Assembly (NCBI GenBank): GCA_963971285.1
Contig: OZ020245.1
Span: 21,342,983-21,406,982 of the forward strand
DNA from: Astropecten irregularis
Taxonomy: Eukaryota; Echinodermata; Asteroidea; Paxillosida; Astropectinidae
Reading direction: 5' to 3'
DNA: 64,000 nt
Every line of letters starts with the position of its first letter. Position 1 is the first letter of the stretch. This document shows positions 22,401-64,000 of the stretch, piece by piece. Made by a program: the position numbers and the translations under genes. The notes below the pieces were generated by a model. The model saw only the letters and a program-made list of their open reading frames with translations. It was not told where the DNA came from and searched no databases.

Positions 22401-22959
22401 AAAGTGTATTTGAACCAATGCCAGACTTCTCTTTAATTCATGTTTCAACTAACTTTTGTCTTACCATGTCATGCACTTGGCCAAATCTCATGGCTTTTCG
22501 CAATAACCATAAGCATTGAATTGCCGCTTAGGAATGAAGAAATTTCTGTGCTTAGACAATCCTATATTCCATGGATTAGCAAGAAATGTTCAGTTGTATG
22601 CCAACATATTCGCATAACCAAGGATTTCTCGAAGGCTCGGCTAACATAGAAAATCAGCACTGGACCTGTAAAGTGTAGAATGGGGATAATTTCAATTCCG
22701 CAGTAAGGAAATCCACGATGTTGGGCCCTGGGTTTATGTAGCAGTATTTATTAGGCACTGATGTTTATAATTGTAAAAAAACATTCAATATTGTAAAATG
22801 GAAGTTTTGTGTAATTTCATTTTTCAGTAGGCTATGTAATCTTTTTTGTTTAACCAAGCTCAAAATTTCCAAGCCTAAAAAAGTAAAAAGAATCAAAATT
22901 CCTTGTCATATCAATAAACAACAGCCCACAGTATTTTAAAAATCTTTTCACTATCATTT

Positions 22960-23218
22960 TTTATCTTTTAAAGATTTACACTAAAAGATTTTTCACAATT
23001 TTTTTTGTTGATCTTTAAAAGATTGTTTATCTTTTTTTTAAAGATAAAAAATATTTGTGGTAATTGCTTTTACTAAATTTCTTAATAAATATAGCATTTT
23101 AGGAAGAAACATTTTAACAGGATGAATCACCACCATCTTCATACCCTGTAAGTTATAGGTAAATCTGTGAACATATCTGTTCTGGTTTCCTACCAAAGTA
23201 TGATAGTACCCCTATTAA
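22960..23218. mobile_element. TTAA-type MITE, group 2, partial
   Basis: Shares ATCTTTTAAAGAT-type core and CACCACCATCTTCATACCCTG...GTTTCCTACCAAAGTATGAT with the full copies. Confidence 0.6.
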
Positions 23219-26200
23219 AGTGGTATATGAGTTATCTTTTTATTTATTAAGCACACTGTAAGAATGCGACCTCATTACTACAACCAATATTTTGTTTATT
23301 TCCATGAATACATGTTCATCTCAATACCACAGTTCATCGTACAATCGGAAATAAGGACTATCAACATCTCTTCACATTTGTTGTTTTCTTTTCTCGCACT
23401 TTATTTTGGTCAGTGAACATCCAGTTATTATATTATAAGTTGATTATTATGAATAAAAAACAAAACAAAAAAAACAAAGATAAAAATTGTTTATCAGGTA
23501 TTCCTACATACAAATATTTCCTGACTCGCATCAGGAGTCAAAAAACCAAATCTAATTCACAGCTGTGGCCTTGCTTTTTAATTATTATTATTTTTTAATC
23601 CTAGAATGCTCTATGCTGTACGTTTACTTACAGCTGAATAGATCGCAGGAGTCTACCTTAAGACTAAAGTTTACTTCTTTTTTTTTGTAATTTTCAAAAT
23701 TTGTTTCGTTTGTTTTATCCAGTCTTATATAAAACGTCAAGGTATAACCAAACAATATTTACAGTATGGTTCAATTAAATACAACTCACCAAAACTGGCG
23801 GAAAAAAAACCAAAATAATAATAATAATTATTCCCCACATTGATCAATTCCATCCCGTGCGTGACGGCACCACAGACTTATGTCAAACATAACCTACGAT
23901 CTTTGCTGGTGATTTTGGAAAGAAAAAAACATATCTGCATTTCAAACATGAACCAAGCTGTTTGCGATAATAAAGCTTGCTTCAAAGAAAAACCCAGCTG
24001 GAAACTGTTGCCTTTTCATAAATTAAGACCCAAATCAATTGCAGATATCAATATCAATATCATTTATATTATTATTAACAATACACCATTTATCATAATT
24101 TGGTGTTTGCATTCAACAAACAAAAAAAGGCAGTCTTGTAAAAAAAAAAAAAAATGAATACCAAGACAATTAGACCAGAAAACTAACCTTTAAAAAGCTT
24201 CTTTTGTTTTTTTATCACAGTGTACTTTACATGACATACATGACAAAGGGCAATATAAGATGGTTTCTGCCAATACATGACTTATTATATAATCCTACAA
24301 TGTTTATTCATTCACACAAAAACAAAACAAAATGAGGGGGGAACCTTAGCACTAAAAATAACAACAACAAAAAACAAAAAAACCAGGGGGGGAAAAGGAA
24401 TAAATATATAAATAAAATCCTTTCCGTTTTTTAATAGTAACAATTTACATTCATGCAAACACATCATACGCACATTAAGGCTGGGAGAACTTTTGAAAAA
24501 AATGACATAAATAAAATCGCCCCCAAATTGCGTTCTTTTGATGAATATTTCTTTCCTTTTTTTGATGAACCAATAAATCATTTTACTAAAATATTAATAC
24601 CACGGGGCGGAAAAAAATGTGGGGTTTTATAAAGTTATCAACTGGGGGGTGGGGGGGGGGTGTCCAAACGGTAATTACTCATCACAATAGGACTCTGTGC
24701 TTACTTATCTACACTAAAAAAGTACACGCTTTTAACGGGAGTAACATAACAATTCCGTTTGTTTTTCAATTTTGTTGTGGTGTTTTTCCCCCTTTTCAGA
24801 CTGTTGCATTGATGTTGTAACTTTATTGAACGAAGTCTAGCATTAAACAACTCAAAAATCAAACGACACTTAATTACACCTAAATTACACCTAAATCACT
24901 TTTAAAAGGTGCCGTCTTGAAATTTGAATAAGGGCTTCACAAGTCGATTTTCTTACATTATCTTCTTTGCATAAATTCTGGTCTGTTCAGTCTTAAAAGC
25001 ATTTAAACTTCAAAGTTATTCGTTTAAAGAATAAATACATTTACAATAGTACAATCCTTATTGCACTTTTAAACTCTTTTTTGTTGTTGTTTACATCATT
25101 TAATTTTAAGGACTATTAGGGGAGACACATTAATAATACCATCAATTTGTCAATAAGTTTTAATTGCTAGAGTAGAACTAACATAATTCTTATATCACTC
25201 AAATATCATTTTCCTTTGATTAGAAAATATCACCTAAAAAACCCAGAATGACTGAATAAACTGCACTTGTTTGAAACATTTCATTGTCTGACAGGGATAT
25301 GGATGTTAAACAAAACCGAAAAAGATTGTAAAGACTAGCATTTATAATCCAATGATAAAAAAATTAACCTTTAAATAAAAAAAATGAATTGCATTGTCAC
25401 AAAACGAAAGGAAAACAAAACTATAATTTATCAAGTGTTGATCAGTGAGGCGATTTGAAATCTCTCTATCTCTTTTTCATGGTGGCCATCATGGTCTAGG
25501 TCTTGACACACATCATAGGCACCAGACTATTTCAGACTCAGACGTGTCCGACTTTTATCCGGATATGGCTTGATTTTTTGTACAAGCCTCAATGGCAGGT
25601 AGGCTGCAGCCACTTTGCAGAGACTTATGCAAACTTTCAAGCCATAGCCGAAACAATTCAGGCTGAGGCCGTGTCCGAAACAGGCTTCCAGAGCTACGGC
25701 TAGGTCTATTGTCTTGGTGTCTGCGCATATTTCTAATGGAGCGGAGACCTAGACCTAGCTCTAGACAACAGATTCGGATGCAGCCTCAGTGTCTCTCTGA
25801 GATTCTTGTGAAAAACAGAAACCCTGATGGCCGTCTTGTGATGAAGAAGGAACAATTCATTCATATTTTTTTCCCACAGACTTTTGTTGTGTCTGGCTTT
25901 GCAGAAATATACACCAAGCAAAGGAATGAAATTATGATAAGAGATTTCGAAAGAGATCTGAGGACTTTGCTCTGCCCCCTCCCCAAGCAATTTGTCCCCC
26001 ACAACGATGAGTGTGTGCGACAGAGGGTAACCCAGTCCACCGTCCCAACCAACTACGATAGAGAATACATTAAATGTGAGATTATGAAATTTTTCTGCAC
26101 AATGGCCAAAACAAAGTGCTTTTTTTTTTCATCGATTGATCATATTTCAATAATATCTATACAATATGTATATATTACTGACCTGTACTGCCAGTTCTCG

Positions 26201-26437
26201 TTATCATTATTTATTAGGTTAAGGACACAACACAATCAAGTATAAATACATGTCACAAAAAAAAACATGGTCGGATATCCAGGCAAAGTCAGGAGAAAAA
26301 AATCACACCGAACTTTCACATTTTGTCTAGTATTTATTATTCACAAAAAAAATTAACATGTTTCTGTTAATATCCCAAACAGTTGGAAGTGTAATAATCG
26401 TGACGAAAATTTGCTCGTTGCAACCCTTTATTACCCA

Positions 26438-26805
26438 ATAAGCCATTTCCGAGTTAAATCTGAATAGTATCTGGTACACAGGCTTCACCCATAGCACATA
26501 AACACCCGGTTCAAATTTCCCAGACTAAAGACACTGTTGCTATATTATATGATTTAGAACAAGCTTTTGCTTAGTTGCATAACAGACGTCGTGCACCAAT
26601 GCACAGTCCAAAATGGATAAGAATGGCACAAAGGAACCAGTCCATTCCAGAGATGGATATCACTATGCAAAAGCTTGTCCCGAATCATGTCCCGATATAG
26701 CAACAGAGTCTTTAGTCTGGGAAATTAAAACTGGGGTGTCTATGTGCAATGATAGAAGTCTGTGTGCCAGATACTATTCAGATTTAACTCGCAAATGGCT
26801 TATTG
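26438..26805. mobile_element. MITE with long inverted arms
   Basis: AATAAGCCATTTCCGAGTTA / TAACTCGCAAATGGCTTATT ends, with the arms continuing through CCAGACTAAAGACAC / TCTTTAGTCTGGG. Uninterrupted partner of 11656-12180. Confidence 0.75.
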
Positions 26806-27423
26806 CAGTTGTACAACTACATACAATCTTTCAGACAATATCTCCACCCAGGCAAGCACCAAACCCAACATTGTCCCACCCCTTCATAAAACAAATAAAA
26901 AACAACCCCAACCAACGGACGTATATAAAAAAATCTGGACTTGCAATGCTTTTGTATCAACTGAAGCCACTGGTGACCATCTTACCGTGCCAGATACAAT
27001 GCGGTAATTATTGTTGCCAGGCGGATTTAACTAACAATGGTGAGCTCGTCTTTGTATTACCTTTGTATTTGGCCCTCCAAGACGGATGCTTGTGGCTTCA
27101 GTGACCATGTGGCCTTATAGGGAGTATTGCCAGTCCAGGTTTTTTATTATGACGTCCGTGCCCCAACCCCCCAAAAAAGACTGGTGACAATTCCATTTAC
27201 TATAAACTGAAACCAGCATTATGACTGTGGCTTGCCTTTCGGGAACCAGACCAACATGGTGTCCAAAGAATCTTGGATAACAACTAGATCTTGAAAAGTT
27301 TTTTTCTCAGGGATTGGAGGGAGAAGGGAGGGAAATTCATCACAATAAAACACTAAGAGCGGCTTGTCAGTTTGTGCAAATATGAACATTAGTCCAAAAT
27401 TAAACAGACAACTAAGGCCGTGT

Positions 27424-27551
27424 CCCAATTCTCTGGCTGTGGCTGCAAATTACGCATGTACCTATGGCAGCCACTAGCCAGTGACTGCAGCCGTTTCCAT
27501 ATACTTATGTGTTATTTGCGGTCGCAGCCAGAGAATTGGGACAGGGCCTAA
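27424..27551. mobile_element. hairpin MITE, GTCCCAATTCTCTGGCTG ends
   Basis: GTGTCCCAATTCTCTGGCTG mirrors CAGCCAGAGAATTGGGAC, with GGGCC-like outer bases. Confidence 0.75.
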
Positions 27552-27677
27552 GTGAGACTTTCTGATTCTCAGGTTCCAGAAGTCTAAAACCGGTGTGTTT
27601 TCATTGTTCTTTTTGCATTCTGAAATGAGAAGATTTTTGATGATTTGATTTAAAGACAAAAACTCAAAGAGTATGAC

Positions 27678-27955
27678 CGATATAGACCGATCCGTCGACA
27701 CGATATACCATCTGCCATTACTGTAGTGTCCCCAGCTGCCTTTTGTACTTCAACAAAAGAATGTACGCTCCGCCGCACTGTATAATTATTGCAGGGTGTA
27801 TGTCCCATGATTAGGGGACGTATACCTGCAACATAGAGTGCGGCGGACGTAAATTCTTTTGTTGCCGGACAAAAGGCGGGTGGGGACACTGCAGTAATGG
27901 CGGGTGTTTCCTACGTCCATGGTCACACCGTCAGATCGGTGTATAGTAGAGTTTG
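27678..27955. mobile_element. MITE (GATCxGACGG ends), full copy
   Basis: Long inverted arms: CCATTACTGTAGTGTCCCC / GGGGACACTGCAGTAATGG, and CTTTTGT..AACAAAAGAATGTACGCTCC / GGACGTAAATTCTTTTGTTG. Confidence 0.7.
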
Positions 27956-29080
27956 TGTATCAGAGTTTACTCACAAAAGGGCAAGGCTCAATGTAAGATA
28001 AACGCTAAACAGCAACTAAGAGATGGGACAGGTCGAGGTGAACTCTTGCCTCAAACGTAAAACCGCAGATTCTTCTATCATTCAGATTACACAAGAACAA
28101 TTAAAATGCAAAACAGGGCAAAAACTGACAACCCTCATTCCCCGCACCCCTCCAACCCCTATTATCCATTTCTCCAGCCTTTCCTTTAAGACAAGCTTTC
28201 CGACTTCCACTCACATACCCCGGCCCATAGTTTAATCGTACCAATGACTATTAACAACTGTTTCCGTTTTGGGACCAAAACACTCTTTTGTCGTTTACGT
28301 TATCTTTTTTTTATACACCAACATTTAGTTTTACAATACTTATTAAAAATGTTTTCTTCAATTTTTTTTTTTCATTTTGTTTAATTCTAGAATTATCTTA
28401 ATAATTGTTGTATTTCTTCCTGACTGTTTCTACATATTGTGCTCATCAATGGAAACTGTACACATTACAAAAAAACAAAATGGCGGACGTCTTATTTGTT
28501 AATTTTTTTTGTAAGCAGAAAAAGACTGCTTATGATTAATCTGTAAAAACAGATTATTCTCTTGCTAGGGAAAAAAAATCATTAAAAATTCCCAAAGCCC
28601 AGGTATTTTGTGATTTCTTTGACAAATTTACACTATTAAAAGGGGAGCAAAATGTAGCTACAAGTAAGGAGGTGTAGTCTCAATGTACTGTGATTAAACA
28701 ACACAAGCCAACTTATTAGGTGTACATGAGTAGCTGTTTCCAATCCAGGGGGTGGGGACGGTGAAACATGCCAAATAACTTTAGGGTTTGATGATAAAAT
28801 GGGTCAGATAAAAAGAATAAGCAGAAACTCTGAAAAAAAAAATCAAGGATAATTTGTTCATTCAAGGCCAAACGTCTGAAAGTAACAGGCAATAAAAAAA
28901 AAGTCATGAAAAATCAATGCAACATAAATAAAAATGAAATTATTTAGTTACATGGTTCTGTGTATCACCCAAAACCTCCACACACACACACCCAAAAAAG
29001 TCCTAGCTAGCCAAATTGTTTAAGTGGCAATGAATGAACGACGCGAACTAAAAAAAGAAAACCTATAAACCGTGCAGTAT

Positions 29081-29322
29081 TCAGGGGCCAATTTCATAGA
29101 GCTGCTTAGCACAAAAAACAAGCCACCAGTAAAACAAGCAATAAAACAAGCCACCAGTGAAAATTTTATTTGATATTCATGGTCAGCGAACAACAGCCAA
29201 AGAACAATTGCAAGTCATACACAACACAAGGAAATTTGATTGTTAATCCTGTTTTTACTAAGATAGAAATGTCATGCTTAGCAAATTTGTGTGCTAAGCA
29301 GCTCTATGAAATTGACCCCTGA
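29081..29322. mobile_element. CCAATTTCA-ended MITE (~240 bp)
   Basis: Terminal inverted repeats GGGGCCAATTTCATAGAGCT / AGCTCTATGAAATTGACCCC. Body contains the reverse complement of the copies in MARK introns. Confidence 0.75.
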
Positions 29323-29715
29323 TGAATGAAGCCCCCCCCCCCAAGAAAAACCATTTATTTCTGTTTCTTAGGAAACCAGCCACAATTTATACACACTGTA
29401 CAATCCAGTTTTGAGGGATATTCAAGTCTGTTAGAAAAAAAAAGCACAATTTTATCATCCCTGTGGAACCTATATTGGTCTGTACACTATTTATGACAAG
29501 CCTTGTTAAAAAAGAAAAAACTCAGAGCACCCTAGCTTCTAAATGTTGAAGTCAAAAGTACTTCAGTTGGAATTTTGAATTCTCGGGGAAAGACCAACGC
29601 CGTGAGAAGATCTGGCGGATATAAAAAAACCAGGGTCAATGAGAACCACGACACCACCCTGACCTCTCAATTCACCAACTTGACCTCTGATTATTTCTTT
29701 GTGCTTATTCCGCCA

Positions 29716-29957
29716 ATCCAGGGCATTTACAAAACGGAGGCTCAGGCTCCCTCTCAGGCTCCGGCTCCATTTTCATGAATCCATTCCGAAATAACAGGAA
29801 CCAAAATAGAGGCTTTTGGCTGCAGTTCGGAAGTAGATTCTCTGGTTTGAAAAAGAAAACAGAGCTTCAGCTTCAATGAAACCACAACCTATATTTTCAG
29901 GACAAGGATGTCAGAGCTGGAGCCTGAGCCTGAGCCTCTGTTTCGTAAATGCCCCTA
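29716..29957. mobile_element. MITE with GGGCATTTACAAAACGGAGG ends
   Basis: AGGGCATTTACAAAACGGAG and CTCTGTTTCGTAAATGCCCC are inverted repeats, followed inward by GCTCAGGCTCC / GGAGCCTGAGC. Confidence 0.7.
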
Positions 29958-31525
29958 ATCACACCTGGGGACAGAGTATAATGACAACGAACCTTAAAAT
30001 TCTCACTTGGTTCAAACTATCAGTTAAGTTCATCTAAAAAAATAATAATAATTACTTCCCATTTTCATTTTCAAGGGAGCAGTCAAGGAGATGGCCTACT
30101 ATTAAGCAAATTCCAAAGCTAAACAATTCTTTGTCAATATGCCGATTTTCAGGTCGGCACCTGGGTTTTGATTTTTAAAAAAAATTAATTTTTTTTTCTC
30201 AGCAAGCAAGCAATTGCCTGTATTATCATGACCAGTTTTAAAATTAGTAATTGCACAACCGAAAAAAAGTTTACACTATTAAAAAAAAAACCAACAAGAA
30301 GCAGAATTTGTATCAAACGAAAGAAATTTGATTGCTCATGGGTTCGGGCATATTAATTAAGGGTGCTGAATGAGTACGGAATTAATTGTGCTGTTAAAGG
30401 CCTTTATGAGGTCCACTTTCCTGATCACTTTATATACTTCTTTGTTTCTCCTTTCTTGAAAAAGTGACACTGAAATAAACCTCCATGCAAAAAACATCTT
30501 TTTTATTTTTACTCCACTTTTTGCACAAAGAAACAACCTATGGGCAACCGAGAGAGTTATCGCTCCCTTTCCTTGGCAAAAATTCAATATCCACCAAAAC
30601 CAACACCAATGAATGACTGACCAATCAGGTGACAACTCCAGGTCACATGTCTCCTGTCAGCCAATAGAAAGCAAGTTGCCGACTTATCAGTCACATTAGG
30701 AGTCGTACACCAAACCAGAATACACAAAGACAATGGCCGAAGCTGCATTTCTTTGAAAAAGTAGCGGCGACCGTGCAGTCATGACAATTTTGCATTTTTG
30801 TTTCGTCTTATTTTGTCCTCTGTACACAAATATACAATAATAGCAGAGCTAAGCAGAAAATAATGTCTTTGCAAATTTCTCACGCTCAGCCAAAAACATC
30901 AACCGAGTTTCCATTTGAATGCAATAGTAAACAAGAAACTGTGCCGAAGTTGTGTTAGGGATGCTACGCTCAGCTACCCGGGCTACCTGTTTTAATACCT
31001 TCTTATTATAAAAACAAACTGTTTGCACAATAGCAAGTCCGTCATCAGACTTGCGAGTGGGTATGTGATTTGGGAATGAGACATGTGCATGGACGGCGTA
31101 ACTGCCAGTACAGGGACAGAAGTTCAAGAAAATCATCAATGTGGGCGATTCCACCAAGATTCTACAAGCATTTCCATTAAAAAAAACCAAAAGAACCTCG
31201 AAAACCCCCAAACACCGAAACAAAAACAAAGGCCGAGATGAACCACTAAAAAGAATATTGACACACTCCTTTATAGCAATTATCTAACAAGCCTTGCTAT
31301 GGTCAAAGAAAATGATAACATGTCCAGAGATGGGTTTTCTGTTGGACACCCTAAGAATTCGGAATCTTCTCCAGCGACAACTCTTTCCATCGTGATGCCA
31401 ACAACAAAAAGGACTGACTTTGGGGCAGATTGGAGGTGATGGAAGTCCAAAAAGTTTTACACAGAAGATTTTCACAACAGGGAGGAATGTCACAAAATAT
31501 TTCGCCAGGAAAAGTGCTTAACAGA

Positions 31526-31757
31526 CCAGGGGTCAATTTCACAAAGCCCTACGATTGATCGTAACTTAAATTACGAAGGATAAACCCATCATATCCTACG
31601 ACTTCTCCATGTGGCTGCAAGGCATCATGAGTCCTACGATTGATAGTAAGTTACGATGAGTTTGGTGAAATTGACCCCAGGTGACCTGGGGTTTCAGTGC
31701 ATCATATGTCCTACAATTGATAGTAAGTTACGATGAGTTTGATGAAATCAACCCCAG
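31526..31757. mobile_element. hairpin MITE plus a duplicated right half
   Basis: 31526-31680 is a full copy (CCAGGGGTCAATTTCACAAA ... GGTGAAATTGACCCCAG). 31686-31757 repeats the right half only (TCCTACAATTGATAGTAAGT). Confidence 0.75.
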
Positions 31758-32001
31758 ACTATTATTGTATTTTATCTCTTCTTCTTCTTCTTTAATGAAC
31801 TTCTGGGATGTGAAGTGGTTCGGTTAAATTGTTGTTGTTTTTTTTGGTGTTGGGTTTTTGTTTTTGTTATTTTTGTTTTCACAGAAACAATGACTGATGC
31901 TTTCTTTCATAAAACGTCTGCTATAAAGCTAGTCCTAAAAAACAAACTGATAAGGGAAATTAAAACATCTCGGCTACTGTCTAAGGTGGAGAAAAAAAAG
32001 T

Positions 32002-32027
32002 ATAATAATAATAATAATAATAATAAG
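32002..32027. repeat. (AAT)n microsatellite
   Basis: About eight AAT units just downstream of the MARK stop codon in transcript sense, so probably in the 3' UTR. Confidence 0.85.
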
Positions 32028-32037
32028 CATTGACTAT

Positions 32038-63806
<31,769 letters not shown>

Positions 63807-64000
63807 CTGCATGGAGTGAGGAAAAAAGGAGGAAGACAAAGGTGGAAAAAAGGAGAAGAATACAAAACAAGTTAATAATCAGATTAGATTTTCAAAATGG
63901 CCCCTACATGATAAAAAATATGCAATGTTCCAGCTTATGAGTCAATGTCATTCTTCCCATTGTCGTCTTGGGAAAGGGGGAGGAGGAATCATAGTTTCTA

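Larger units (their letters stand above)
22400..32037 (-). other. gene-free interval; possible long MARK 3' UTR plus intergenic DNA
   Basis: No exon was recognised on either strand. The stretch 23.2-31 kb is strongly A/T-rich with many homopolymer runs and fewer inverted-repeat elements than the introns. That fits a long 3' UTR on the minus strand, but no poly(A) site can be fixed because TTTATT (AATAAA on minus) occurs many times. Confidence 0.35.

Noticed and set aside
25709-26245. 178-codon plus-strand frame
   Set aside because: No family features, low-complexity end, in an A/T-rich region antisense to the likely MARK 3' UTR; no splice or start context.

Overview
The window is a piece of an animal nuclear genome. 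Genes are split by short-to-long GT-AG introns, the background is AT-rich, and introns are full of short inverted-repeat (MITE-like) elements, tRNA-derived SINEs and retrotransposon debris. The proteins read as deuterostome-like. The mix of a TRIM/NHL gene, a DIRS-type retroelement and hairpin repeats with GGGCCAATTTCA-type ends makes an echinoderm, perhaps a sea star, my best guess. That species call is inference.

Three protein-coding genes are supported. (1) 5209-7170 (+) is an intronless coding region for a 653-residue RING / B-box / coiled-coil / NHL protein of the TRIM family, probably with one intron in its 5' leader. (2) 11444-22081 (-) holds ten exons coding the first ~370 residues of RAB3GAP2, the regulatory subunit of the Rab3 GTPase-activating / Rab18 exchange complex. 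The rest of the gene is not visible, so the TRIM gene seems to lie antisense inside, or just beyond, a very long RAB3GAP2 intron. (3) 32038-63806 (-) holds eleven exons coding the last ~632 residues of a MARK/PAR-1 kinase, from the catalytic loop through UBA to the C-terminal KA1 domain. The N-terminal exons are beyond the right edge. I checked exon phases at every junction of genes 2 and 3, and both models stay in frame throughout. In human, RAB3GAP2 and MARK1 are near neighbours at 1q41, so this looks like ancient linkage.

Other content by region. 1-5080 and 7171-11440: non-coding, with repeats, including an inverted SINE hairpin. 11.4-22.1 kb: RAB3GAP2 introns with SINEs, nested MITEs and a gypsy integrase fragment. 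22.1-32.0 kb: gene-free, between the RAB3GAP2 start and the MARK stop, very A/T-rich, possibly partly MARK 3' UTR. 36.8-42.05 kb: a GC-rich, decayed DIRS-like retrotransposon with inverted termini and an internal complementary region, inside a MARK intron. 42-64 kb: MARK exons with many MITEs and a three-copy SINE array. Two TTAA-flanked ~360 bp element groups and a ~240 bp group with CCAATTTCA ends recur throughout.
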